Counted from the stretch's first letter, positions 34,769 through 43,837 are shown. The stretch is DNA of 64,000 nt from G965229605 sp965229605 (GCA_965229605.1 OZ245892.1:2108001-2172000); one strand, 5' to 3'. A program made the numbers and translations. The notes: generated from the letters alone by a model not told the origin.

Positions 34769-36303
34769 CGGTCGATAAGGGCAAGCGGGCTGCCTGTTTT
34801 CTGGTTTTTTTGATCAGACAGCCATTTGATAATGGTGGTGATCGGGGCCAGGGCCAGCCCGCGGTCTGGCAGTTCCTTTATCCAGCTATCCAGCACATCA
34901 ATGGTGACATCATGGGGGTGACCAATGGCGACAGCAAATCCTTTGCGCCGGGCGGTTTCTTCGACTTCTTTCAGCTGTTTCTGGATATAGGCCGGGTTGA
35001 GCTCATTATCCAGAAAGACATCCCGCACAGCAAAGGGCAGGCCAAGTTCGCTTGCCAGTCGATAGCCGGTTGTTTTGCTGGAGGTGATTGAATCAACGAA
35101 TAAAAGGCCGCGCCGGTCGATTTCTTCCAGCACCGGGCGCAAGAGTTCTGCATGGCTGGTAAAGCGGCTGCCCATATGGTTATTGACCCCGACATAGGAT
35201 TGAAACTGGTTTAGATTCCAGAAGAGCCGACGGCGAATTTCTTCGGGGCTGAGGCTGCTGAGCAGGGCATTTGGGCCGGGGTCAGCAGAGCGTCCCAATG
35301 GTTCCATTGGCAAATGCAGCATGATTTCATGGCCTTTGCGCCGCGCTTCTTCAACCATGGGCGGGAGATTATCGCCATAGGGCAGGACCGCGAGGGTAAC
35401 CGGGGCTGGCAAGTTAATCGCTTTGTAGCTGCGCGGTTTGTCCAGTCCGATATCATCAATGATAATCGCAATCAGCCCGACGTCAGGCGTGACCAATGGC
35501 CCGTTTGCTGCAAAGCGCAACCAGGGCGGCAGGTCTTGTGATCGTTCAGTGAGCGGTGCGTTTTGTGAGGGGTCATTTTGTCGCGTGGAATCTTGCGAGT
35601 CCTTGTCAGGCCCGGTTTTCCCGGTCAAAGCGGCAAGAGCAGCTTGCGGTGCGCGGTTCAAGTCGGGCCGATGGTCTTCCGGGTGGGCCAGCACATTTTC
35701 TTCATAATATTTATATTTATATTCCTTGATTTCACGGTTCGAGATCGACATGCGGATAGCAAGCTGCGGCGATTGTTCTTTAAAGCGTGCTTCGCGGGCA
35801 GCCTCGTTCTGGGCGGATTGCACGATCAGTGATCCAATCGCAATCCCGCTTGCCAAAGTGAGCAGCAAAAGGCCGATCAGACCGATATCAGGACTAATGG
35901 CAGAGGACAGACCAGATTTTTCAACCTGTTTTTTTTGCGCAAAAGGCGGAAGGGGAGAATCAAGCGGGTCTTCTCTATCCGGGTCTTCTTTATCCGGTTC
36001 GTCTTTATCTTGCTTATCTATATTCTGTTTATCTATATTGTGCCGGGCTTTAGCGGTCTGTTTAGCCGGGTCTTGAACTGGTGGAGGGGCCGCCCAGCTT
36101 GCCGGATCAAATAACCCCGATTGCCTGTTAGATTGTTTTACCAGATTTTGCTGACTTGAAGAGCTTTTAGGGCTGGAAGAACTTTTAGAGTTGGAAGACC
36201 TTGTCTTGTCCAGTGCCCAGGTTGGCTCTCCTCCCCGGGCTGGCTCCTCCAATGGGGAATCAGACTTGGACAGCCCTTTCCCGGACCTTGATCGAGGCGA
36301 CAT
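34765..36303 (-). CDS. Divergent polysaccharide deacetylase family protein (YibQ-like)
   Basis: 512 residues from ATG 36303. A long charged, low-complexity N-terminal region (about 1-130, with repeated NIDKQ and KEDPD units) precedes one transmembrane helix near 150. The periplasmic domain from about 270 has IAIIIDDIGLD, VTLAVLPYGDNL, HEIMLHLPMEP, NNHMGSRFT and AIGHPHDVT. These match the divergent polysaccharide deacetylase family (DUF610). It may trim envelope glycans. It is followed by the ThiM-like gene with a 4-bp overlap. Confidence 0.85.
   Translation of the reverse strand: MSPRSRSGKGLSKSDSPLEEPARGGEPTWALDKTRSSNSKSSSSPKSSSSQQNLVKQSNRQSGLFDPASWAAPPPVQDPAKQTAKARHNIDKQNIDKQDKDEPDKEDPDREDPLDSPLPPFAQKKQVEKSGLSSAISPDIGLIGLLLLTLASGIAIGSLIVQSAQNEAAREARFKEQSPQLAIRMSISNREIKEYKYKYYEENVLAHPEDHRPDLNRAPQAALAALTGKTGPDKDSQDSTRQNDPSQNAPLTERSQDLPPWLRFAANGPLVTPDVGLIAIIIDDIGLDKPRSYKAINLPAPVTLAVLPYGDNLPPMVEEARRKGHEIMLHLPMEPLGRSADPGPNALLSSLSPEEIRRRLFWNLNQFQSYVGVNNHMGSRFTSHAELLRPVLEEIDRRGLLFVDSITSSKTTGYRLASELGLPFAVRDVFLDNELNPAYIQKQLKEVEETARRKGFAVAIGHPHDVTIDVLDSWIKELPDRGLALAPITTIIKWLSDQKNQKTGSPLALIDR
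36012..36041 (-). repeat. 15-bp tandem duplication inside the deacetylase gene
   Basis: GCTTATCTATATTCT (36012-36026) and GTTTATCTATATTGT (36027-36041), in frame, encode two NIDKQ units on the minus strand. Further degenerate DK/DE units follow. Confidence 0.7.
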
Positions 36304-36323
36304 GCTCAAAAGCCTCCTGCATC

Positions 36324-36914
36324 TCAGCCAGATGCATTATCCTTCTCAAGCGCACCTTGTTCCCCGGTTGCTGCTGGCGTTTCCGCAGGCTGATCCTCTG
36401 CATTTGCGCCTTCCTGCCCCTCTGCCTGATCCGTCGCCCGGCGCGCAAGCTCCGCCTTGTCAGGCCGATGCTGACGACGGCGATTCGGACCAGAAAAATC
36501 TCCACTGCGCACAAAACTGCGCGGGTCCTCAATCAGGCGCGTGATCTTGTCATAAACCCCCTTCGCAGATACCGGCTTCACCAGATACTCACTCACCCCG
36601 GCATCGCGCGCCGTCTCAACCCGGTTCATCTCACTATGCGCCGAAACCATGATAATCGGTAAATAAGGATCAGGACTCTCCTTCGCCGTGCGAATCCACC
36701 TCACCAGCTGCAGACCGTCCATCGGCTCCATAAACCAGTCTACCAAAGCCAGATCAAACTGATGCTGGTTGATCTCGTGAATCGCATTCTCAACCGAATC
36801 ATAAGCCTGGACCTGACGTATCCCCAAGCCGCTTAGAATCTCACGCATTAATCGCCTAGCATGTTGATTATCATCAACAAGCATAATTTGTAAGCGGGAA
36901 AGATCGTAAGCCAT
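36324..36914 (-). CDS. Single-domain response regulator
   Basis: 196 residues. The receiver domain fills residues 5-125: acidic pair D14-D15, phosphorylation site D59 (LALVDWFMEP), S91 at the switch, K113 (VKPVS). The remaining 70 residues are charged and disordered, with no DNA-binding or enzyme domain. It is probably a phosphate shuttle or protein-interaction regulator of the CheY/DivK type. No histidine kinase is adjacent. Downstream is the deacetylase gene after about 20 bp. Confidence 0.88.
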   Translation of the reverse strand: MAYDLSRLQIMLVDDNQHARRLMREILSGLGIRQVQAYDSVENAIHEINQHQFDLALVDWFMEPMDGLQLVRWIRTAKESPDPYLPIIMVSAHSEMNRVETARDAGVSEYLVKPVSAKGVYDKITRLIEDPRSFVRSGDFSGPNRRRQHRPDKAELARRATDQAEGQEGANAEDQPAETPAATGEQGALEKDNASG

Positions 36915-37147
36915 TATCGTTGAACCATACTATATTATGCCAAGACGTGTTATAGAATGCGACCTCATGAGATACAATAATCTGGACGCGTTAATTTAAC
37001 GAATATGCCAATTTAATCAATACACCAATTTCTGTTTTGTATATCGGCTTGCCGGATAATCCAAGTCTGATTGTCTGGCCTTATAGGCTGGGGCGGGCTG
37101 ATGTGTGATGGTGCGCACGCTTTAAACAGGCAAGAAAAACAGCCGGA

Positions 37148-37177
37148 ACCTTGATTATTGGGACCTCGATTATATCG
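37148..37177. repeat. 15-bp imperfect tandem duplication at the ABC ATPase stop
   Basis: ACCTTGATTATTGGG (37148-37162) and ACCTCGATTATATCG (37163-37177). The ATPase stop (37170-37172) lies in the second unit. The 255-bp gap down to the response regulator shows nothing else recognisable. Confidence 0.5.
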
Positions 37178-37961
37178 TGTCCTGAAAGGCGGCGCGTAAG
37201 CCGGTGCGCACTTTGGCCGCAATTTTTAAAAATTCGGTTGATTCGCGATAGTCCAACGTCCGGTCAGCCGGATCAGCACAGTTGATGATATCAATAATCC
37301 GTCCCGGTCGTGGAGCCATGATGATAATTTTTGTGGATAGAAAAACGGCTTCGGGAATTGAATGGGTGACAAAAACCACGGTTTTTTGTGTTTGCTGCCA
37401 AATCTGGCGCAGCTGGACATTCAAGTGATCGCGGACAATTTCATCCAGCGCACCAAAGGGTTCATCCATCAGCAGGATTTCTGGATTGATACACAGGGCG
37501 CGGGCAATCGCGGCGCGTTGCTGCATCCCGCCTGACAGTTGCCAGGGAAATTTATGTTCAACCCCGGGCAGATTAACCAGTTCAAGATAGGTGCGGGCGC
37601 GTTTCTGGCGTTCTGCTTTTGGCACCCGCATGATCTCCAGCGGCAAGGCGACATTGCGTCCAACAGTCCGCCAGGGATAAAGGGCGGGGGCCTGAAACAC
37701 ATAGCCATAGGCCCGGGCTTCGCGGGCCTGGCGTGGCGATACCCCGTTCACCGTTATCTGCCCGGCGGAGGGCTGTTCCAGATCAGCAATGATCCTGAGC
37801 AGGGTTGTTTTCCCGCATCCTGATGGCCCGATCAGGGAGACAAAATCGCCCTGGCTTATGTGCAGGCTGATATCGGAAAGAGTGGGGAGCGAATCCGCGC
37901 TGCTTTCAAAAGATATTGTCAGGTTGTGTGCTTCAACTGCATATGGCACTATATCGACCAA
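37170..37961 (-). CDS. ABC transporter ATP-binding protein (nitrate/sulfonate/pyrimidine type)
   Basis: 263 residues with Walker A GPSGCGKTT near 45, Q-loop YVFQAPALYPW, signature LSGGMQQRAAIARAL, Walker B ILLMDEPFGALDE and H-loop THSIPEAVFLS. It is closest in style to SsuB/TauB/ThiZ ATPases. The start is TTG, with a GTG four codons later as an alternative. No permease or binding-protein gene is next to it, so it is an orphan here. A link to thiamine-precursor uptake via the nearby ThiM-like gene is only a guess. Confidence 0.85.
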   Translation of the reverse strand: MVDIVPYAVEAHNLTISFESSADSLPTLSDISLHISQGDFVSLIGPSGCGKTTLLRIIADLEQPSAGQITVNGVSPRQAREARAYGYVFQAPALYPWRTVGRNVALPLEIMRVPKAERQKRARTYLELVNLPGVEHKFPWQLSGGMQQRAAIARALCINPEILLMDEPFGALDEIVRDHLNVQLRQIWQQTQKTVVFVTHSIPEAVFLSTKIIIMAPRPGRIIDIINCADPADRTLDYRESTEFLKIAAKVRTGLRAAFQDTI

Positions 37962-38023
37962 TCATATGGATGGATAACCGGGGTGAGGGCGGCCCATGGT
38001 GAGAGTGGTTAAGCGACCTGTTC

Positions 38024-38054
38024 TTCCTTACTGGCCTATTCCTCTTACTGGATA
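38024..38054. repeat. Imperfect 15/16-bp tandem duplication before pcaC
   Basis: TTCCTTACTGGCCTA (38024-38038) and TTCCTCTTACTGGATA (38039-38054) differ by one inserted base and two changes. They lie in the leader of the pca genes. Confidence 0.5.
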
Positions 38055-38080
38055 GGCTCTATAAAGTAAAAGGTGCAGTG

Positions 38081-38458
38081 ATGGCTGATCGTTTTGAAAA
38101 AGGTATGAAGGTTCGCCGCAGCGTGCTGGGGGATGACTATGTCAATCAATCCCTGGCGGATCAGTCTGATTTTGATGAGGAATTTCAGTCTCTTATCACA
38201 GAGGCCGCCTGGGGTCATGTCTGGGCATCAGAGAATATCAGCTTGCGGGAGCGTTCGATGATTACTCTGGCCTTGCTGGCTGCACAGGGAAATTTTGAAG
38301 AAATTCCGATGCATATCCGGGCCACCCGCCGCACGGGGGCGACAAAGACAGATGTGATGGAAGTTTTTCAGCATGTTGCGATTTATGCGGGGATTCCGCG
38401 GGCGAATCAGGCAATCAAGCTGGCGAAAAAAACCTATCAGGAGATGGAGGAGGATTAA
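38081..38458 (+). CDS. pcaC: 4-carboxymuconolactone decarboxylase
   Basis: 125 residues, the usual length. MKVRRSVLGDDYVNQSLA at the N-terminus, then WGHVWASENISLRERSMITL and LLAAQGNFEEIPMHIRAT, are strong PcaC segments. It decarboxylates 4-carboxymuconolactone to the beta-ketoadipate enol-lactone. It heads a pcaC-pcaH-pcaG unit. pcaB, pcaD and pcaIJ are not in the window. GTG at 38078 is one codon earlier. Confidence 0.93.
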   Translation: MADRFEKGMKVRRSVLGDDYVNQSLADQSDFDEEFQSLITEAAWGHVWASENISLRERSMITLALLAAQGNFEEIPMHIRATRRTGATKTDVMEVFQHVAIYAGIPRANQAIKLAKKTYQEMEED

Positions 38459-38463
38459 CAATA

Positions 38464-39225
38464 ATGGCCAGGGTCGGGACTCATAAAGCCTCTTTGCCAA
38501 ATCCTCAAAAAGGTGATTTTTATCAACGTGATCGGCAATGGCACCCTGCGGCTTATGCCCCGGATTATAAAACATCGGTGACGCGTTCTCCGCGCTTTGC
38601 GCCCATCAGCCTGGACAATACCTCAAGCGAACTCACCGGGCCTTTATTCAGCCCGCATGATATTGATCCGCAGGATAATGACCTGATTTTGAACTATGCG
38701 CAAAAAGGCCATAGCGCGATTGGCGAGCGGATTATCCTGCATGGACGGGTGCTGGATGAAAATGCCAGACCGGTCCCCCATATTCTTGTTGAAATCTGGC
38801 AGGCCAACGCCGGGGGACGCTATCGCCATAAAAACGACGATTATATCGCGGCGATTGACCCGCATTTTGGCGGCTGCGGACGCACCCTGAGCGATGAAGC
38901 GGGCTGTTACAGCTTTCGCACCATCAAGCCCGGGCCTTATCCCTGGCGCAACGGTCCCAATAGCTGGCGGCCCGCCCATATTCATTTTTCCGTTTTTGGC
39001 ACCGGTTTTGCCCAGCGTCTGATTACCCAATGCTATTTTGAAGGCGACCCGCTGATTGCAAAATGCCCGATAGTATCAACCATCCCGGACCCGAAAGCGG
39101 TTGACCAGCTGATTGCCAAGCTTGATCTACAAGCAACCATTCCGCTGGATTCAATCGCCTATAAATTTGATATTGTGCTAAGAGGTCGGCACGCGGTCTT
39201 TCTTGAAAACGGCTCCCCCCTCTAA
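38464..39225 (+). CDS. pcaH: Protocatechuate 3,4-dioxygenase beta subunit
   Basis: 253 residues. Iron ligands fall at Y120 (GGRYRH), Y159 (PGPYPW), H172 and H174 (RPAHIHFS), each offset by 12 from the Pseudomonas beta subunit. It is the catalytic Fe(III) subunit that opens protocatechuate between the hydroxyls to 3-carboxy-cis,cis-muconate. It follows pcaC by 5 bp and precedes pcaG by 18 bp. Confidence 0.96.
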   Translation: MARVGTHKASLPNPQKGDFYQRDRQWHPAAYAPDYKTSVTRSPRFAPISLDNTSSELTGPLFSPHDIDPQDNDLILNYAQKGHSAIGERIILHGRVLDENARPVPHILVEIWQANAGGRYRHKNDDYIAAIDPHFGGCGRTLSDEAGCYSFRTIKPGPYPWRNGPNSWRPAHIHFSVFGTGFAQRLITQCYFEGDPLIAKCPIVSTIPDPKAVDQLIAKLDLQATIPLDSIAYKFDIVLRGRHAVFLENGSPL

Positions 39226-39243
39226 TGGCGCAAAAGTTGTCTG

Positions 39244-39861
39244 ATGACGCAAAAACCACCTGATCTCAAGGAAACCCCTTCGCAAACCGCCGGGCCTTAT
39301 GTCCATATCGGGCTGGCCCCGCGTGCTGCCGGTTTTGATATGTTCACCCGCAAACTGGGAGAAGATATTGCTGGCCCCTCTGCCAAAGGAGAGCGCATCA
39401 GGCTTGAAGGCTATGTGATTGATGCAACCGGTGCCCCGATCAAGGATGCGCTGCTTGAAGTCTGGCAAGCCAATGCACAAGGCATCTATGCGCATCCTGA
39501 ATCAAAAGGCGAGGCTGAACCGGGCTTTCGGGGCTGGGGACGCGCCATCACGGATTTTGAAACCGGAAAATGGCATGTTGATACAATAAAACCCGGACCA
39601 ACCCCGCTTTCTTGTTCGGGTGACCCGGTGCGGATGCAATCACCGCATATCACGCTCTGGCTGGTGGCGCGGGGCATCAATATTGGCCTTCATACACGGC
39701 TCTATTTTGACGATGAAGATAATGCTCAGGACCCTGTTCTTTCGGAAATTGAACCGGAAAACCGCCGCAAAACACTGCTGGCCCAAAAAATGGCCGATGG
39801 CTTATATCGCTTCGACATCAAAATTCAGGGCGAGGACGAAACCGTCTTTTTTGATATTTAG
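39244..39861 (+). CDS. pcaG: Protocatechuate 3,4-dioxygenase alpha subunit
   Basis: 205 residues, normal for the alpha subunit. TPSQTAGPYVHIGLAP at the N-terminus and LLEVWQANAQGIYAHP are typical. The position of the iron-binding histidines reads SPHITLWLVARGINIGLHTR, without the full ligand set, as expected for the non-catalytic chain. It pairs with PcaH. Its stop overlaps the convergent glycosyltransferase stop by 4 bp. Confidence 0.94.
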   Translation: MTQKPPDLKETPSQTAGPYVHIGLAPRAAGFDMFTRKLGEDIAGPSAKGERIRLEGYVIDATGAPIKDALLEVWQANAQGIYAHPESKGEAEPGFRGWGRAITDFETGKWHVDTIKPGPTPLSCSGDPVRMQSPHITLWLVARGINIGLHTRLYFDDEDNAQDPVLSEIEPENRRKTLLAQKMADGLYRFDIKIQGEDETVFFDI

Positions 39862-41108
39862 CTCCAATTTTCGGCCCAGCGGCTTCCTTGTTCGATGATC
39901 GCATTGATCTGGCGTGCCCAGCTATAGCGTGAAAGATTCTCGGCAGCTTCTCTGGCCCATAAACGGGACTGATCAAGGCTGCGGTGAATCCGGCAGACAT
40001 TCTCGACCAGCTCATCAACATCCGGCCAGAACCAGTCCTTATAGGCATCAAGCACATCTTCGGACGCTGGCGTCCCGTCCGGGGCGGTAAAATGCGGCGG
40101 ACTTGATCTCTTCAAAGCAAAATGCTCAAGCGATGGCGCGATCTCCAGAAGATCAAGGTGACCACTGCCAGAGCTTAAAACCGTCGGCACCCCAGACGCA
40201 ATGGCCTCCATCGCCGGAAGATTGGTCCCGCCTTCAAAACGGCTGGTAAACAACGCGCAGTCCATCCGCCGCAAAATCCGCCCAAGCTGCGCATTCGGAA
40301 CAAGACCAAGATCAATGATCCTGTCGCGCTCAATCCCGTTGGCAGCCAGCGAATTGACCACATCCAGCCGCCGGGTCGCTTCATCATAAACAAGCGGGCT
40401 GTCCAGCCTTGCCCGATTATTAAAGCCTTTCAAAAAATCCGTTTGATAGGGTGTGTGCCAGACAGTTACCAGCACAGCTTGCGGGATCGCTTTCTGGATA
40501 TGTTTGAAAGCCCGGATAATCGCATCCTGCCCCTTGCGCACTTCCAACTTGCCGCCCGCAAAAATATAAAATTTCTCGTTATGACCAGAAGAACCAACTG
40601 ACGGCACAAGAGGCGGGCAAAAAACATCCGGAGCTACCCCCTGAATAATATGGGCTGTGCGCTCAAGTCCGCATCTTTGAAGCGTTCGATAATTCACACC
40701 GGACACACAAATAACTCCGGCCAGCCGCTTATTCATTGCCTGAATGGCCTCTTCAGGCACCCTGTTGCTTTCAAAGGCAAGAACACCAACCGGCACCGTG
40801 CCAATGATGTTCTCAAAGCGCGAAAACCGCTCTATATTCTTCTCCCAGCTTCCGCCAAGAGCCATAAAAAACAGCGATCCTTCATCTTGGAGGACACCAT
40901 TGCGCTCGACTTCGGCCTTGTCTGAATTTGAGTGCGCATCAAAATCATCATAAAATTGACGAGTCAGGGGACTCATCCCCTCCAGCTTTGTCGGATTCAG
41001 GATATTGCTGACCCGGTGACCGCCCAGACTCGCCTGCCTGACAAACTGCTGGCCAAAATTGCCCCAGCCGGTGAAGGAATCAACCCGCCAATCAAAATAA
41101 ATATGCAT
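39858..41108 (-). CDS. Glycosyltransferase family protein (GT4-like)
   Basis: 416 residues. The N-terminus MHIYFDWRVDSFTGWGNFGQ resembles a GT-B fold. The C-terminal half has FYIFAGGKLEVRKGQDAIIR and SRFEGGTNLPAMEAIASGVP, with the conserved Glu pair of GT4 enzymes. It transfers a sugar from a nucleotide donor. Donor and acceptor are unknown. The gene is alone between pcaG and a small conserved protein. Confidence 0.85.
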   Translation of the reverse strand: MHIYFDWRVDSFTGWGNFGQQFVRQASLGGHRVSNILNPTKLEGMSPLTRQFYDDFDAHSNSDKAEVERNGVLQDEGSLFFMALGGSWEKNIERFSRFENIIGTVPVGVLAFESNRVPEEAIQAMNKRLAGVICVSGVNYRTLQRCGLERTAHIIQGVAPDVFCPPLVPSVGSSGHNEKFYIFAGGKLEVRKGQDAIIRAFKHIQKAIPQAVLVTVWHTPYQTDFLKGFNNRARLDSPLVYDEATRRLDVVNSLAANGIERDRIIDLGLVPNAQLGRILRRMDCALFTSRFEGGTNLPAMEAIASGVPTVLSSGSGHLDLLEIAPSLEHFALKRSSPPHFTAPDGTPASEDVLDAYKDWFWPDVDELVENVCRIHRSLDQSRLWAREAAENLSRYSWARQINAIIEQGSRWAENWS

Positions 41109-41135
41109 CAGGAAAACAGAAAGCGGGGTTGAAAA

Positions 41136-41447
41136 CTATATGTTATCCGAAGCAACCCCGCCCGATTTAATCAGGCTTTTCAGACGCTCCGGCGGATAAT
41201 CTGCCTCTACCCGGGCGGCCTCGGCCTCAACTTCAGCCTGCAGGTCGTCAGACACTTCCTTTGAAGCTCCCTTGCGCCAGTGCGCCAGATAATCGTCAGT
41301 CTCCGCCAGCTTGCCCCGCATGGCCGCCATGTCAATGGCTTGCTCAAACCGTTCGGACAAGACATGTTTGACTTGCTCGCGCCGGTTTTTGCGGGCTACA
41401 ATCTGTGCCGGGATATCGCGCCAGTAAATTATTTCAAGCTGAGCCAT
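41136..41447 (-). CDS. Virulence-factor-family small protein (PF13769-like)
   Basis: 103 residues. MAQLEIIYWRDIPAQIVARK at the N-terminus, with LSERFEQAIDMAAMRG and YLAHWRKG, matches the short alphaproteobacterial family labelled virulence factor, which often sits near one-carbon or corrinoid genes. Biochemical function is unknown, and the family name says little. Helical and charged, with no signal peptide. Confidence 0.75.
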   Translation of the reverse strand: MAQLEIIYWRDIPAQIVARKNRREQVKHVLSERFEQAIDMAAMRGKLAETDDYLAHWRKGASKEVSDDLQAEVEAEAARVEADYPPERLKSLIKSGGVASDNI

Positions 41448-41546
41448 AGAAAATGGATGTAGTTTGTGACAGCCGCAAGGTCAAGCATTCCTGTCATTTC
41501 TGTTCAGGGGGACAGCGCATGATGAATTTTTACAGGAAGTCGGGTT

Positions 41547-42365
41547 ATGTTTCATGATGTTCGTGCGCTTGATGCGTTTTACCAGCAGCCCTTGGGGCAG
41601 CTTGCGGCGCAAAGAATCCATATGCGGATCAATGCGATCTGGCCCGATGTCAAGAGCATGCGGCTTGGCGGCATTGGCTATCCGGCCCCTTATCTGGGGG
41701 AATGGACAACCGGTTCTGAGCGAACAATCGCGATTATGCCAGGATTTCAGGGGGTTCATCACTGGCCACCGAAAAAAAGGAATCGCGCAGTTCTGGTTGA
41801 TGAAACCCGGCTGCCTTTCCCGGACAAATTTTTTGACCGGTTTTTGATTGTCCATATGCTGGAACATAGCCGGGCACCGCAGGTTTTTCTGGATGAATGC
41901 TGGCGGGTGATGGCAGATGGCGGGCGGCTTTTGATGATTGTGCCAGCCCGGCGCGGTCTCTGGTCACGAAGCGACAGCACCCCCTTTGGTCATGGCAGTC
42001 CATTCAGCCGCAATCAGCTTGAAATCATGCTGCGCGCCCAAAGGTTTTTGCCGCTTCAGTTCAGCCGTGCGCTTTATTTTCCGCCTGTTGACCGTCCTGT
42101 TTCCTTGAAGCTGGCCCCGATGATTGAGCGCACATTATCGCGCCTTTATCACCGCTTGGGGGGTATTTTACTGGTTGAGGCTGAAAAGCGGCTTTTTATC
42201 CCCTATACGCCAGCGAAGGAGGCAAGTCGTTTGCGTCTTCCTGTTCAGCTTGGTCTCAGCCCGCAGGCTGCAGGGCGGGTTTTGCGGCCCCAAGAGGTCG
42301 TTCATCGATTCCCCAGTGCAGCAGGGCTGCCAGGAGTCCAAGGGCGATTCCGGCCCACCACATGA
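41547..42365 (+). CDS. Class I SAM-dependent methyltransferase
   Basis: 272 residues with AGGAAG before ATG. LPFPDKFFDRFLIVHMLEHS and FLDECWRVMADGGRLLMIVP are the methyltransferase-11 motifs. The N-terminal SAM loop is not canonical. In alphaproteobacteria this gene often precedes gloB; here it instead converges on an MFS gene with a 110-bp overlap. The substrate is unknown. Confidence 0.82.
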   Translation: MFHDVRALDAFYQQPLGQLAAQRIHMRINAIWPDVKSMRLGGIGYPAPYLGEWTTGSERTIAIMPGFQGVHHWPPKKRNRAVLVDETRLPFPDKFFDRFLIVHMLEHSRAPQVFLDECWRVMADGGRLLMIVPARRGLWSRSDSTPFGHGSPFSRNQLEIMLRAQRFLPLQFSRALYFPPVDRPVSLKLAPMIERTLSRLYHRLGGILLVEAEKRLFIPYTPAKEASRLRLPVQLGLSPQAAGRVLRPQEVVHRFPSAAGLPGVQGRFRPTT

Positions 42366-43527
42366 TATCGTAGCTTCCGAACTGGTCATAGAGGTATCCT
42401 CCCAGCCAGATGCCGGAGAAGCTCCCGACCTGGTGGCTTAGGAAGACGATTCCGAACAGGGTTGCGAGGTAGCGGACTCCGAAGACCTGCGCGATGATCC
42501 CGGAGGTCAGCGGCACGGTTGAGAGCCAGAGCAGTCCCATGAGGGCGGCGAAGATATAGAGGGTTATGGGGACTTTTGGGGCGATCAGCAGGCCGAGGAT
42601 CACCAGGGCGCGTGCGCCATAGATGAAGGTTAGGCTATTTTTCATGCTGAATTTTTGTCCTGCGGCGCCGCTTGCGAGTGATCCGATGATATTGAACAGT
42701 CCGATCAGCGAGAGCGTATAGCCGCCGATAGCTGCATTTCCGGTGAGTTCGGTGACATATGCGGGGAAGTGGACACTGATGAAGGCGACATGGAATCCGC
42801 AGACGAAGAATCCGATTGTGAGGAGGATATATCCGCCGTGCCCACTGGCGAGGGTTAGGATTTGGCGCATGGTCTGTTCGTCTAGCGGGGATTTTTGGGG
42901 TGTATTTTGCGGTGTTTTTTTGTTTTCTGGGGGTTGTGGTGCGTCATTTTTCGGCATGAAGAGGGCGAAGGGGATGATGATGAGGGTCATTCCTGCGAGT
43001 ATAAATAGCGCGGTTTGCCATCCGAAAGTGCTGATAAAGGCCTGTCCGACTGGCGAGAACACGGCCTGTCCGAGTGATCCGACGGAGGTTCCCAGTCCCA
43101 TGACGAGGGTCCGTTTGGAGGGGGGGACGACTTTTGCCATAGCGGCGATGGCGAGGGCGAAGGCTGAAAAGGCGATTCCGGTTCCGACGAGGACTCCGCC
43201 GGTGAGCTGCATGGCGAGCCAGCTTTTGGAGACGGCCATTCCCCACACGCCGACGAAATAGAGCAGGGCACCTGCGGATAGCACGCGGGTTGCGCCATAT
43301 CGGTCTGCGAGCATTCCTGCGATAGGCATTGTCAGGCCCCAGAAGAGGTTTTGGAGGGCCATTGCCAGCGCGAAGGTTGATCGGTTCCATCCGTTTGCTT
43401 CGACCATGGGGTCGAGGAACAGGCCGAAGCTGGAGCGGATTCCGAATCCGACGAAGGAGATAACGCAGCCAGCGAGGATGACGGCGACGGGCGATGTGGC
43501 GAAGGAGATCAGCTTTCGCGCGTTCAT
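42256..43527 (-). CDS. MFS transporter (oxalate/formate antiporter-like)
   Basis: 423 residues with 12 predicted transmembrane segments. RSSFGLFLDPMVEANGWNRS followed by PIAGMLADRYGATRVLSAGA (signature loop between helices 2 and 3) and a central hydrophilic loop (PKNDAPQPPENKKTPQNTP) fit the MFS. It probably exchanges or imports a carboxylate. The last 37 codons overlap the convergent methyltransferase gene. The end sequence PLGAAKPALQPAG is disordered. Confidence 0.85.
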   Translation of the reverse strand: MNARKLISFATSPVAVILAGCVISFVGFGIRSSFGLFLDPMVEANGWNRSTFALAMALQNLFWGLTMPIAGMLADRYGATRVLSAGALLYFVGVWGMAVSKSWLAMQLTGGVLVGTGIAFSAFALAIAAMAKVVPPSKRTLVMGLGTSVGSLGQAVFSPVGQAFISTFGWQTALFILAGMTLIIIPFALFMPKNDAPQPPENKKTPQNTPQKSPLDEQTMRQILTLASGHGGYILLTIGFFVCGFHVAFISVHFPAYVTELTGNAAIGGYTLSLIGLFNIIGSLASGAAGQKFSMKNSLTFIYGARALVILGLLIAPKVPITLYIFAALMGLLWLSTVPLTSGIIAQVFGVRYLATLFGIVFLSHQVGSFSGIWLGGYLYDQFGSYDIMWWAGIALGLLAALLHWGIDERPLGAAKPALQPAG

Positions 43528-43596
43528 TAGATAAGACCTTTATATAGTCCTTTTAAGAAAGGATTGTTTAAACTCTGTTGAGCAATTTTGCAAACT

Positions 43597-43638
43597 GGAT
43601 AATTCAGGCTGAATAATTTAGGCCAGATAATTTAGGCT
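43597..43638. repeat. 14-bp tandem repeat, three units, upstream of ihfB
   Basis: GGATAATTCAGGCT, GAATAATTTAGGCC and AGATAATTTAGGCT follow without spacing in the 310-bp gap between the MFS gene and ihfB. They are spaced about 1.4 helical turns and could be a protein-binding array or slippage products. No clear promoter was recognised. Confidence 0.75.
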
Positions 43639-43753
43639 TGACTCCTTGTTTATTGGCAATGCAGTATGTTTTTGAATAAAGCATTTTAACATCAGGTCAT
43701 TATTTTTGCTTTTTATTTACAGGGCCTTTAATATAATGCCTGAGAAGAAAACG

Positions 43754-43818
43754 TGACGAGAGAGAATGTGACAAGAAAGAAAACGTCACAAGAAAAAATA
43801 TGACAAGAGGGGACAAGA
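43754..43818 (+). repeat. Degenerate TGACAAGA repeat array in the ihfB leader
   Basis: TGACGAGA (43754), TGACAAGA (43769), CACAAGA (43787), TGACAAGA (43801) and GGACAAGA (43811) are separated by 10-18 bp in a purine-rich stretch just upstream of the ihfB start. Confidence 0.55.
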
Positions 43819-43837
43819 ATGGAAAGGAACAGATATC

